In this document: piece after piece, positions 11,614-21,950 of the stretch | How positions within the stretch are numbered: the stretch's first letter is position 1 | Layout of the letters: every line of letters begins with the position of its first letter | NCBI RefSeq assembly: GCF_000699445.3 | Contig: NC_067196.1 | Location: forward strand, 5,035,616-5,099,615 | Reading direction: 5' to 3' | From: Schistosoma haematobium | Taxonomy: Eukaryota; Platyhelminthes; Trematoda; Strigeidida; Schistosomatidae | DNA length: 64,000 nt | The notes under the pieces: model-generated | Told to the model about the DNA's origin: nothing | The model's input: the letters and a program-made list of their open reading frames with translations, nothing else | Databases searched by the model: none | Program-made: the position numbers and the translations under genes

Positions 11614-11759
11614 CTTGTTATACCATTGTCAAGCTTCCTTGAACCAGTTGAATCGAACTCATCCGTGATTCGTGTTTATGCGGCTGCAATTCTATCTGGT
11701 ACAGTCCAAATAACTCGTCAACCTTTATTGTTCTTGATAACTGTACACCATTTGAATCG
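11614..11759 (+). CDS. RPAP1: RPAP1 exon with a damaged splice donor
   Basis: The exon opens after TATAG with CTTGTTATACCATTG and encodes LVIPLSSFLEPVESNSSVIR, then ILSGTVQITRQPLLFLITVH and HLN. This matches the animal RPAP1 order (LPVSLE, TVPPEDN, then a VAHVNSFIF-like block). Frame logic puts its end at AATCG, where the intron would start ATGAGT. That is one base from the consensus GTGAGT, so the donor GT appears mutated to AT. Without splicing here the frame ends at TGA (11761-11763). The 2,940-bp unit breakpoint (11630) falls inside this exon. Confidence 0.7.
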
Positions 11760-12059
11760 ATGAGTTTGTATTTATTAAAACAAAAAATTCCCTATGAATG
11801 CAACATCACTTTCCTAATTTCAGATGTATGGAAGATAGACATTGTTAGGAACCTACCCTTGAAAATATTATTTTTCTGCTTATTGTCAAAAGTTTGTGAT
11901 AAACCTGATAATTAAGTGCGAACATGAGAGACTTAGTGATCTTGACCAACTCTGGACTCAGTCCGAACAATCAGAAAACTGTAATTATGAAAATATGATT
12001 TACAGTGCTGGGATTAGCATGGCTCAATATCGATCACATTGGCGTCGTTGTATACATTC

Positions 12060-12290
12060 GTTGTCCTTCCTTAAACTATGAGATTAAAATCGCTTCATAT
12101 CTTTCTTTCTATGAACTAATTCTTTCCTCGCGTACTATGTCATTATACGCACTCAGTCTTTTACATATTACCACCACTGAATTAACTACTTCTATGAGTC
12201 CGGTGTTCATCTTGCTGTGCTGATTAGGTATGGCAACTTGAAACGATGCATATATGTGCCTGGTCTTACGTTGTAGCTGACTGACTGATT
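12060..12290 (+). repeat. Dispersed repeat, likely 3' tail of a non-LTR element
   Basis: The segment 12095-12190 (TATCTTTCTTTCTATGAA, then TACTATGTCATTATACGCAC, ACATATTACCACCACT) matches 15596-15690 closely. It is followed by GCCTGGTCTTACGTTGTAGC at about 12260, which recurs in variant form near 29448. In the other copy it follows an RTE-like C-terminal coding fragment, so it is read as the 3' untranslated tail of a retroelement. Confidence 0.5.
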
Positions 12291-12634
12291 AGCATTTACG
12301 CTTTACCATTTCTGCATGTGTATCTCAATCGTGTAATTAGACGCTGTGCTTCTTTGAACATCTATCTTTATATCCATTGGATTGTTATATCACATACGTA
12401 ATCCGACTTAGAATAAATAACGAACAGTTTTGAATATATCTTTAGACAGCCAGTCATAATCAATGTAGGATCCAAAATGTATATACGTTTATCTAAGTTC
12501 TCACATATTAACGTTTAATTGCAAAGGAATTAAAATAATATAGCAGCTACCATTCTAAGAAAGATTAAACAATCCCGATATTATTCGAAAATACAGGTGC
12601 ACAATCTTTACTTTATAGCGCACGATAAAAAAGG

Positions 12635-13080
12635 AATGAATCTGTGCCACAGTCAGTCAGTCAGTCACAACGTGGGACTTCGTACGTACGTACATCAGTT
12701 CGAGTTGCCACACCACATTAGTACAGAGATGCAGTTGCCAATTCAAATCCCGTAGTGCTAAAGTTAGTCAAAGTACAAGCAGTAATCGGAAACATTAGGG
12801 TTTGAAGATGTTATTCAAGAAGTATAATACAGTGAGATAAATTTGGAAAGAGAAAAGTGAAAGTAGCATGAAGAATTCAGAAGATTAGAATTTGGGAGAA
12901 CATAAAGAGTGGATGCACCTGTGCCATTGCAAACGATTTTGAGCCATGTCATTCAGGGTCTCTAGCCATCAGTTGCTAACATCTCGCGGTTCCCAACCAG
13001 GTAGTCTACACCCACCAATATGAGACTGTTCCACTGTGACTCATTATAACACATGTCACCACCCAACGTTTAACTTGATA
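12635..13080. other. Intron sequence with a GTCA/CGTA simple repeat
   Basis: Between the last two RPAP1 exons lie a CAGT run (about 12652-12668) and an alternating CGTACGTACGTA (about 12681-12692). The rest has B-box-like words (AATTCAAATCCC) but no convincing tRNA or SINE ends. Confidence 0.4.
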
Positions 13081-13198
13081 ATCTAATTACTGTAAAGGAT
13101 TGAATTTTATCAAAAGAGAGTTGCATAAATAAGTGATAATAACCTAACTCAGTTTTATTATTCTTTTATTCTTTAACTATCTGATTTCTTCATTCCAG

Positions 13199-13626
13199 CT
13201 ATTTATACAATAAAGATAATCGGGATAGTGAATTTACTCAACAATTTGTACGTTTATGTAAATTATTACCTCAAATGACAAATGTCAAACCAACATCATC
13301 ATCATCATCATCATCGTCGTCGTCTATGCAAACAATCGGTAATAAAACTGATATTCTAAATTTACTACGATTTTATAAACAAACTAATAAACAATGGTTA
13401 CAACCAAAGAAATCCATCGAATTGAATACAAATTTACATGTTGGTCTACATGATTCATTAGTTCATTTAATTCATAATGATGATGATAATAATGATTATG
13501 CCGACATAACTAGTGCAACAACATTTAATGAAGCTATTTTCAAAGCATCTATTGAATGTTAAAATGCTGATACACTACCTAAGCATCGTCAACTTTACTG
13601 GATTGAATTATTTGAAAGAGTATGAG
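13199..13626 (+). pseudogene. RPAP1: RPAP1 terminal exon with in-frame stop
   Basis: After a good acceptor (TTCTTCATTCCAG) the frame reads YLYNKDNRDSEFTQQFVRL, a Ser run encoded by CAT/CGT repeats (13293-13326), LLRFYKQTNKQW, and on to EAIFKASIEC. A TAA follows at 13560-13562. In the same frame the sequence continues ADTLPKHRQLYWIELFERV to TGA at 13624-13626, and this last block resembles the conserved LPPLRQHYLQRL C terminus of animal RPAP1. The TAA therefore looks like a premature stop that removes about 21 codons. Phase (one base plus TAT) fits the end of the exon at 11759. Together with the AT donor this suggests a decayed gene copy, or a sequencing error at one of the two sites. Confidence 0.65.
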
Positions 13627-14347
13627 GAAGGCAGTAAAGGAAAATCAATTTAAAGGAGAAAATAAAGTTTAACTAAAATCATACATCTAAAGATACTACT
13701 TATTTACTTATTATCAAATGAACATACTATGATATTTACAAACATGTAAATAACATTTAATGCTGTATTCTATTTATCATAGTTCTTGTTTCTATAAAAA
13801 GATTATGAAAAGATTCATTCTCTTATTTGATGATGTTTCAATCATTTCACTAGCTAAGCGTACAATTACAATTGTGTTCAAACAATGAAGGCACAAGTAA
13901 TTTATTACACTGAACTAAGTATTTTTCACTGGTAATAAACAAGTCACTTGGTGATGGAAAAGATCTCCAGTATTAATGGATGTTTCACATATATAAATGT
14001 GATACGATGAAATTATCTTATGAATAAAAGAAAACTGGTTTGTAGAATTCTAAATGTAGCAGAATATTTTAGGGACTATCCGTGCTTTGTGTAGTAACCA
14101 AGATCATAATATATATCTAGTTTTCAAGTAATGATCGATCAAGTTGAAATTTAGCCATTTGTCTTTACTGACTTATGTTGTGTGTACTGTGTTTCTGCGT
14201 ATCGATTGCTTAGAGTTATCCGGTAAGTGTTGATTTGTAGGGCTGGCTTTTTCTCATTGTTTGGATTGGTCAGCAAGACGTATGTGTAATTTTAAGGGAA
14301 CTGATGTCGACTAGAAGCTTAAAAATAATGATAACATGTGTAAGGAA
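13627..14347. other. AT-rich sequence, no gene seen
   Basis: Downstream of the RPAP1 terminal exon. The sequence is AT-rich with AATAAA-like words (for example near 13660 and 14022) that could serve as polyadenylation signals, but none can be assigned. No coding similarity seen. Confidence 0.45.
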
Positions 14348-14990
14348 TCAGAAGCGCTTTTGATCGAAGTTGAGGAATGATAAAAAGTAAGTTCCGCGAT
14401 CCTTCATGTACAGTCGGCCTCTGGAGCCATGATAAAATCTCAAAACCTCTTTCAGCCTCAACCACATATTGTTTATGCGCACTTCGGTTGTTGAGTACAC
14501 AAAATGCTACTTGTGGATAACGACACGTTGCACATAACCAAGCTTATGTAGGAGTCTGTACGCTCTCCAAACATCCGGATATATTGTAGTACCTGGCTGC
14601 AGACAGTGTTACTGGTGCTTTTATTATCCAGTTCACACTATTTGTCGTAATTCGCCGTAGTGAGGAATTATATATGGGGTTTTCGTCACAAACTGACATC
14701 AGCTATAATGCCAGAAATTCATTTAGCCAAATAGAAGAAAGGCTTTCGCGTTAACATCCTAGATCTATTATCTTATACCTGGTTGATTCGTCCACAAATT
14801 ATAGTCCCGCCGTTTTATTTGTTATAGCCGCTGAATTATCATGTTTTGTACAAAATTCCCTGTGAACCGACCGTACGTTAGCACAAAGCACTAAAGTTTG
14901 CGCCGTCACCTTGAAATCTCTAACAGGCATCTGATTGGCTCGTCTGTGAATTAGAGTCTCGCCACATACATATTTACTCAAATAAACTTA
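14348..14990 (-). pseudogene. Merlin (IS1016-like) transposase remnant
   Basis: On the minus strand a degenerate frame reads LQPGTTIYPDVWRAYRLLHK then LGYVQRVVIHK, a stop, HFVYSTTEVRINNMWLRLKE, and YFLSFLNF to a TGA at 14348-14350. The order P-G-T-T-I-x-x-D-x-W-R-A-Y, L-G-Y, H-x-x-x-F-V, T, N-x-x-x-W-x-x-L-K is the DDE-region signature of Merlin/IS1016 transposases, a DNA transposon superfamily known from schistosomes. The expected Glu near the N-M-W block is missing and there are internal stops. Upstream sequence to about 14990 is too decayed to place. Terminal inverted repeats were not identified. Confidence 0.68.
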
Positions 14991-14999
14991 GTTTCCTAC

Positions 15000-15490
15000 C
15001 TTCCGTCCTTCCTCCTAAGTAGTCGAGATCATATACAAATGTGTCAGCATCAAACGGTGTGACAGTAGGCTTCACGACATGCACTAACTGCTTAAAAAGA
15101 TATATGATACGAATAGGCTAAACAAACGGGTTTTCTAAGCTGTCCAGTCGCTGATCATTTTGGATGTAATGGTATCATTTCAAGAGAAACTGTGAGAAAA
15201 TGACTTCAAATGTTTTTATACTTTGCTGAAACTAAATTTATTCATTCGATAAGATACTGTACAGTTGTCGATATTACTTTGATCCGGTTACCTCAGTTTT
15301 TAATACGCATGCTTTCAGTTATATTAACCTCTTTCCCCGTGTTTCATTATTATCTGACCTCCATTTATCCAAACAGTCTATTTTCATTGTAGTTCATATT
15401 CCTCAATATAAACCTGTTCCCATGACATTCTGTTTTTTTCTTTAAAATTCATATAACTAATCTGTCAATACTCAACCATATAAACTATTT
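15000..15490. other. No gene recognised
   Basis: AT-rich sequence. The 60-codon frame at 15210-15392 (+) has no recognised similarity. Confidence 0.45.
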
Positions 15491-15527
15491 CATGTTCTCT
15501 GATATAAACTATATACAAGTAACCGCT

Positions 15528-15700
15528 AAGCTACTAGTATTTGACCACAGATGCCTTAGAAATATTGCTCACATCTGCTGGGATCACCGGGTAAGTATCT
15601 TTCTTTCTACGAACAAACTCTTTCTTCCCGTACTATGTCATTATACGCACTCGTTCTCTTATATATTACCACTATTAACACTACCTCTAATTTCTGGCAA
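15528..15700 (+). mobile_element. RTE-like C-terminal fragment plus 3' tail
   Basis: Coding remnant LLVFDHRCLRNIAHICWDHR matches the C-terminal region of RTE-type proteins. The same block occurs in the minus-strand copy at 62033-62389, where it reads VFDHRCLRRIAHIQWQHHVS. It passes directly into the tail repeat also found at 12095-12190. Only about 20 codons survive. Confidence 0.65.
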
Positions 15701-16048
15701 ACCATTCGTTCAAATATCAACGGATATTTGTATAAATTGTCTAGATCCTTAATACAACTGGATACATCTATCTCCATTCAATAGCCAATTGATCTTCCTA
15801 TTTCTTTTTATCTGACATATTTAAATCAACAAAACGAATAATTTCTGTTCTATGATTTATTTATAATTCGCAACCCGTAAATAATATCTACAAAATGTTC
15901 AAGTTTCACAAGTAGAGATCCGTTCTTAAACGGAGCCACAAGAAACGTGAGAAACAAGTAAAAATTGATAATTATTATTTATTATTATTATATAAAAGAG
16001 AAAAGATCTGTACAAACGAATTCAAATCATTGTGTATTTCTGAAGAAA

Positions 16049-16335
16049 GACATGAGGATGATGATGAAGAGGATTTAGATGGTGATGATGATGATATAGA
16101 TGATGATGATGATTTAGGTGGTGATGATGATTTAGATGATGGTGATGATGTTGATTTAGATGGTGATGATGATGATATAGATGATGATGGTGATGGATTA
16201 GATGATGATATAGATGATGATGATGATTTAGGTGGTGATGATGATTTAGATGATGGTGATGATGTTGATTTAGATGGTGATGATGATGATTTAGATGTTG
16301 ATGATGATGATGATGATAATGATTTAGATGTTTGA
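16049..16335. repeat. GAT-rich microsatellite/minisatellite
   Basis: Mostly GAT and GGT/TTA triplets. A unit of about 114 bp recurs (GATTTAGGTGGTGATGATGA at 16111 and 16225). The plus strand is open as an Asp-rich chain (16030-16335) and the minus strand as a His/Leu/Asn-rich chain (16022-16351). Both are expected from a triplet repeat without stop codons, so neither is called a gene. Confidence 0.85.
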
Positions 16336-16351
16336 GATGATGATGATCCAT

Positions 16352-18124
16352 GCTACCACACTTAAGTGAGGAAATTAATTTATAAGATGAGAGAGAGAAT
16401 GAAATAGAAATAATATCAACTAAGACATACAGCTGATCATGGAAAAATATACTTACCGTGAAACAAATTTATCCATTCGTCTACGGATGATAACAAGTGT
16501 TGCTACACATTTGTAGATGAGGATTATACTTGAAAAGGTCAACTATACAAGTGAATTGATGCGTTTACATTTACACAGGATGATGAAATACATTGTAGCC
16601 GAAGATAACTATTTCTCAGTGAGCTATAGAAGATATGCATCTCAACCCTAAAGCTTTTCAGTAACTGATCTTTAGAAACAAATCACGGTCTGCATTAAAA
16701 CCTTTCCCATTACTTACTCGATAGCCACCAGTCCCCGAAACGTTGAAACCATGAGCTTCGTTGACATATGATTCATTTGACTGTTTGTAAGCCTTGGCAG
16801 CTTGGAATTCTCTTAGCTATTAGAAAGATGTATAGGAAAGAATGTGATGTATGGCGAAAAATCACTTCATAATATTAGTATATGTGTAGTTCATCTACCA
16901 CGTAAAACTGAGAAGATAATGTCAAGTTGAAATTATAATTGTTCGAGGTTCAGAATTAAAAACTACGTCTCGGAAAGCAGATGTATCATGCATGTGTGAG
17001 CAGTGGAAGCTTGATAATAGTTCTCAAGAAATCTAAACACGATGATGTATCAATTCCACGAAATCCTCATTGGCATATTTACGCTATATAAATCTTATAT
17101 CTGATATGAAATAAACCAAAAATACTCGTTACGTTCAATTAGCAGAATTTATGCTTTCCGCCCACGTTAACTTTGAAATTTAATACAATGTCATATATTA
17201 GAGTGAGAAAAGTCTGTGTCTAAACCACTTTTATTTTAAGCAAGAAAACAAAACACAATATGGCTTTATTAGTACTATAAATAGAAAGCACTGTTCAGAG
17301 AAACGTGAGTTTCCGCTATGTACGACATGAGACCACTAAAAACAACGAATTACAAAGCTAGTTTAATTCCATTTAAATGATAGTAAGGCTTAGTGGCACA
17401 ACTGCAATTTATTCCGACGTTTCGAACAGGCGTGTCGAAAGATGAGAGTTAAAGACCTAATTTCTGGCACCAGGTTTTTGAAACTACTACATAGAACGTT
17501 AAGTGCACTGTATAACAGTGGATTATATTGTAGAACGTCCTTCGTAATTGGGAAATGTGTAAAGTTGTTAGTGTTTGACCATAGACCGACGTATCTCACG
17601 TAAAGAAAAATAACTGAGTGTATAACGATCTTAAAAGCAAATTATTATATTGAGCTGATAAACCGATAAACAGGGCCGCAAATACCTAACAATTGGAAAA
17701 TGATAGATAGAACAAACCGTCCTCTCCAAAACCGGTAACTTTATGCATTATCTGATTTCAGCCACCACCTTATTACAATGTAATGTTGACTGACACAGAT
17801 GATCACGAAAAAACCACAGGATAAGTATTTTAGCGGATTTATGATGACACTATACACTTTTTGATATTCCTTCGATGACTTGGTTACAAACACATTAGCG
17901 ATCTATACCCGAACAATAAACACAAATACCCAGTATCGAAAGTGCCTGGACCCCACATACCACAGGAAAACTGCTACTTAAATTTGAACAGATGATCTCA
18001 CGAGTTTTTCTTAGACCGAACACGTACTCCAATTAAATATTTGCGTAGAGAAATCGAAATGTCAAAACCAACCAACAAAATAAAAGTATTCTGCAATAGT
18101 ATGGTCATATGTCAGTGGACACAC
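16352..18124. other. Long stretch without recognised genes
   Basis: AT-rich sequence. At 17395-17470 there is an ACGTTTCGAACAGGCGTG segment resembling words found in retroelement 3' regions, and near 17566 a GTGTTTGACCATAGACCG remnant reminiscent of the RTE VFDHR block. The 69-codon frame 17390-17599 (-) overlaps these and is probably not a gene. If the exon at 18125-18172 is real, this would be its first intron. Confidence 0.4.
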
Positions 18125-18172
18125 CTTTTTCTTAGCAGCCGCTATTTTCTCTGCTCTACTTAGTTCCGACAT
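18125..18172 (-). CDS. Possible first coding exon of a GM130/GOLGA2-like golgin
   Basis: Sixteen codons on the minus strand, MSELSRAEKIAAAKKK, are followed exactly by a donor-like AAG|GTGTGT. The N terminus of animal golgin A2 (GM130) has the pattern M-S-E-E-x-R-x-x-K-L-A-A-A-K-K-K-L, a segment that binds p115 and lies at the start of a long coiled-coil Golgi tether. The match in position, length and splice phase is striking but short. No second exon was found downstream (below 18100), and the 5' flank has no clear promoter. It could be chance or an isolated remnant. Confidence 0.4.
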
Positions 18173-19121
18173 CTTACTTCTGCCAGTGTGACGTGTTAAA
18201 TGAGCTTGGCTACCTTCCCTGACCTTGGCTGCTAGGCTACTTTCAAGATGTCTTTACAGCATATAAACACCATAAAAGAGCTACACTCAAACTGAGGTTG
18301 TACAACCGATTATGAGCCTATACATCTTACAAAATTACACAAAAAATAACAAGAAGACATCTTATTTGTAACGATTAACAGACAGAGATGAGAACATTTT
18401 ATTTATTATTTGTATATAGATGACATTAAATGACTCTTAAAAGAGAGTGTCTTTGTAGACATTCAAGGTTGCATTTTAGTTTCAACTCGAGTATACCGAA
18501 GTTCGCAAACTTGAACTGTGTTTTTGTAAGCTTTGTTTGGTTGAAGTCATCATGTACTTACTCAACTGCTACATCCTAGTGGTCGATCTGAACAAGTGGT
18601 GATCAGTGAATGAAGAACTTGTGCATTCCTAAATACGCTCTGCTTGATTACAAAAGGGTACATAAGAGTACTCCACAAAATGGGAAAGAATATACGGTTA
18701 AGGAGGAAAAAAATTGTGTAGACTGTGAGGATCAAGTACAGTTGTGTCAAATAATCTTTTGTGGTTTGATTTAGGTATTCATGATATATTGAAGCAATAT
18801 TTCATCAATTCATCCAAGCAACGAATTGGTCTGCACCTTAGAAGTGTGTAAGTCCTATTACTCATTAGTATTATGAATGATTAATCGGTGTAAGGAAATA
18901 TTGAAGTCATTTCCTCGTGACCTGATGTGGTTTAATGGCTACCCACCTTCAATACGATGTTTGTTGCCCGTAAGTCGCTCAGATATGAGAGAAAAATGAC
19001 AAGAGGACAGATTGATGTGTCAAAGTGCCATATTGGAACAGTACAAGTTCTTTGTTTATATTAATAATAATGCTATAGAAAGAAAACTACAAGTTTGGTA
19101 ATTTTCCATTTTACATTATAC
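18173..19121. other. AT-rich sequence, no gene seen
   Basis: Upstream flank (on the minus strand) of the possible golgin exon, running to the end of the first Gypsy element. The open frame at 18562-18750 (-) has no recognised similarity. Confidence 0.4.
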
Positions 19122-20717
19122 TTAAACCAACGATATATATAAGTTATTGACACAACATGTCTCTTTTATAACGCTGGTGTTAAGTTCCAGGATTTTGTAT
19201 GGACCACTAATAACAATTGGTTTAACGTTGGCATAGCCGTGATAATATGCAGTGCGGCGTGTCCTATTGGAGCCTAGAAGTTTAGCCAAGTTATTAAATA
19301 GTTCGGATTCGAATTGCGCTCCTCTATCAGTCGTTATTGTTATGGGTGTACCAAAAATGGTTACCCAGTCCTGCATGAAAACCTTGGCCACTGTTTCCGC
19401 CGTAATGTCCGCTATCGGGATGGCTATAGGGAATCTGGTAAATCGATCTATGCATGTAAACAGATAATTAAAGCCGTTTGAACGAGGTAAAGGGCCTACC
19501 AGGTCGATATGCACATGGGCAAAACGTGCATCTGGTTGCGAGAAAACACCTATGGGTGAATTTGTGTGACGATTAACATTTGATTGTTGGCATGCTGAAC
19601 ACTCTCTAACCCACTTGTGTACATCCTTCTGTAAATTCGGCCATATATATCTGGCATTGATTAGTTTTGTTGAAGATTTTGCGCCAGGATGAGACAGAGA
19701 ATGAAGGTTATTATACATCAACTTTCGCATACTTTTGGGAACGAAAGGTCGCGGCATTGCCTTGGTCGTGTCACGGTAGATTAGAATACCGTCGACAGGT
19801 GATGGGAACTGTTTTAAATTAAGACTTGCATTGTTTGTTTTAAGCAGGTTTTGTAATTCTAGGTCCTGCTCTTGTTCGTTTCGCAACGTCTCGAAGCTTA
19901 CTGTAGACTGCTGTAGCACGTTCATTTCTAGTCTAGATAAAGCATCTGCCGCCTGATTGTCCTGACCTTTGACATGTCGGATATCGCTTGTGAACTGTGA
20001 TATATAGTCAAGGTGTCGGACCTCTCGAGGTGAGTATTTATCAGCTCTCGCTCTTAGTGCATTCGTTAGTGGTTTGTTATCCGTAAAGACTATAAATTCC
20101 CTGCCTTCTAACATGTGTCGGAAGTGTTTAATGGTTAGGTAGATTGCAAGAAGTTCTCGCCCGAAGGTAGAATACATTGTCTCTGCTGGAGCGAGTCTTT
20201 TTGAGAAGAAAGCAATCGGTTTCCAGGCGTTTTTAACCAGTTGGTTAAGGGTACCACCTACTGCTTTATCTGAAGCATCCACCATAAACGTAAGTGGGGA
20301 AAGAGAATTCGGATACATCGACGTAGTTGCTTGAGCTAGTTTATCTTTAAGCTGTTTAATAGCTTCGACGGCGTCAGAGGACACTTTGAATTCTTTTGGT
20401 TTTCCTTCGAGTGAATCTGCCAAAGGTTGCATTAATTGTGCACAACTTGGTATGGATCTGCGATAAAAGTTAATTAGACCTAGAAAACTTCTCAGTTGTG
20501 TTAGAGAATTAGGTATGGGGTATTGTTTGATGGTATCTACTTCTTTGTTGATCGGTTTAATCCCTTCTGGGCTTATTGTGTGACCGAGAAATTCTAAAGT
20601 TTGAACACCGAAAACACACTTACTTTGATGTATGTTCATTCCATGTTCATTCAGTCTTTTCAACACTGCTCGTACATGCTGTTCGTGTGATTGTAAATCG
20701 GGACTGGCAATTAACAA
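19122..20717 (-). pseudogene. Element A: RT C-terminal part, RNase H, integrase
   Basis: After the broken RT active site the frame reads DDLLIASPD, the thumb (FLGHTISPEGIKP; LRSFLGLINFYRRSIP), RNase H (FMVDASDKAVGGTL; FIVFTDNKPLTNAL; DALSRLE), the integrase zinc-finger region (LHSLSHPGAKSSTKL; CSACQQSNVNRH) and the catalytic core first Asp (HVHIDLVGPLPRSNG) and second Asp (TITTDRGAQFESELF). The expected Glu block does not follow. Instead the sequence jumps after RRTAYYHGYAN to a C-terminal stretch ending NLYISLV, consistent with an internal deletion that removes the third catalytic residue. Confidence 0.9.
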
Positions 20718-20726
20718 ATCGTCTAT

Positions 20727-21317
20727 CTACCCCTGAGCAAATGGCATATCTCGAAGTAGGTTATCTATGAATCTTTGAAATGTCTGTGCCGCATTTCTCA
20801 GGCCAAATGACATGCGTACAAACTCGAATAAGCCAAAAGGTGTAGTAATAGCTGTCTTGGGGATATCTTCATTGGCCACCGGGATATTGTGATATGCCCT
20901 GACTAAGTCAGTTTTAGTGAATATGTTCATATCTTGTAAACCGTTTGTAAAATGTTGGATATGCGGTATTGGGTACCTATCTGGTACACTTTGACGGTTG
21001 AGGGCTCTGTAATCCTCGCACGGTCGCCAGTCGCTTTCATTTTTCTTTGGGACCATATGCAAAGGGGATGCCCATTGGCTATCAGAGGGACGGATAATAC
21101 CGAGTTGTAGCATATAATCAAACTCGGCTCCGGCGATTTTGAGCTTATCTGATGCTAGTCTCCTGGGTTTTGCAAACACCGGTGCACCTTTGGTTTTGAT
21201 ATTATGACTTACTTTTAGTTTGTCTTCGGAAGGCTGTGGGTGTGGTTTAGTTATGTTTGGAAATTCCGCGAGTATATCTTGGAATTTCGCTGTTGTTACT
21301 GGAGGAGTTTGAATCAA
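20727..21317 (-). pseudogene. Element A: reverse transcriptase N-terminal part
   Basis: Contains the [22 protein letters not shown] linker, [69 protein letters not shown] (motif A) and [20 protein letters not shown]. The frame ends at a TAG at 20727-20729, directly followed by codons for Ile-Asp-Asp. The tyrosine of the catalytic Y-x-D-D box has thus been replaced by a stop codon, so this RT is dead. Confidence 0.9.
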
Positions 21318-21376
21318 GTTAAGAGAGCTGATGTGACTTTCTTTGCCTTTTGTATAATTCGAAGTTTCTGTTAGTG

Positions 21377-21691
21377 TTAAGCGCCGTTTTTAGTGTCAAC
21401 TAGAAATTCGTATCTCTCTAGAAAGTCCATCCCCAGTATTGCCAGATCTAAGTCGGCTACCGTGAAAACCCAAGGGAATTGCCTCCTGAACCCCAAATCT
21501 AGGGTTAAAGTTTTCTGCCCAAATGTCGCGATTTTAGTTTTATTTGCAGCTTGGAGTGTAATTGAGGATATTTCTGGACTCAGCTTATCTTTGTTTTGAG
21601 GGATGATACTAAGAGCAGCGCCAGTATCCACCAAGAAATTCAAGCCAGAGTTTCTGTCTCTTACATAAAACAGGCGACTGTTTAGGCGCAC
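21377..21691 (-). pseudogene. Element A: aspartic protease
   Basis: Retropepsin-like domain with the active site LNFLVDTGAALSIIP and the second conserved block LAILGMDFLERYEFLVDT. It is separated from RT by a stop near 21377 and from the nucleocapsid fragment by a stop near 21692. The active-site Asp-Thr-Gly is intact. Confidence 0.85.
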
Positions 21692-21720
21692 CTCCTCAGT
21701 CGTCGCGACCTGGGAGGGGG

Positions 21721-21950
21721 TTACTCGTTTCCCGCTATCTTGGAATTTTGTTTAGGCCAGGCGCATGGTTGCATGCACTTGGTTGAGTTGACACCAAACT
21801 TCCAGTGGTACCAACAAAACTGCCCAGATTGTCTGGACATTTGTGACCTGTTTTGTGACGTGCATCGTGGTCGTTGTGGTGACCTGCTCCTGTTTCTATG
21901 ACCCATTTGCATTTTGGCGACAGCCTCGGACAAATAGTGAATAGGTCTTT
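21721..21950 (-). pseudogene. Element A: nucleocapsid end of Gag
   Basis: Basic, Arg/Ser-rich segment (RNRSRSPQRPRC) followed by a Cys/His motif FCWYHWKFGVNSTKCMQPC. This is the unusual CHCC-type zinc motif of Boudicca-like Gag rather than a CX2CX4HX4C knuckle. Upstream of about 21945 the frame breaks, and the rest of Gag is absent. Confidence 0.75.

Larger units (their letters stand above)
8691..11630 (+). repeat. Single-copy (parental) version of the 2,940-bp segment
   Basis: One full unit in + orientation. Its left limit is inside an intron next to the RTE 3' end and its right limit is inside an RPAP1 exon. Sequence after 11631 continues the exon in frame, whereas in the inverted copy the same point jumps to the unit's own start. 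This arm is therefore the original locus and the arm at 1-3103 is derived. The left limit is ambiguous over 8691-8693 because of an AAA run shared by both breakpoints. Confidence 0.88.
19122..21950 (-). mobile_element. Gypsy/Ty3 element A (Boudicca-like), degenerate
   Basis: Minus-strand order: nucleocapsid fragment (21721-21950), protease (21377-21691), reverse transcriptase (20727-21317 and on), RNase H and integrase (to 19122). This is the PR-RT-RH-IN order of Gypsy/Ty3. Gag is cut at about 21950 and no LTR is visible on either side. Similarity of the Cys/His motif and domain spacing to element B and to schistosome Boudicca suggests the same clade. Confidence 0.88.

Noticed and set aside
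16022..16351. His-rich minus-strand frame over the GAT satellite
   Set aside because: A consequence of reading ATC/CAT triplets; no start context, splice site or non-repeat domain.
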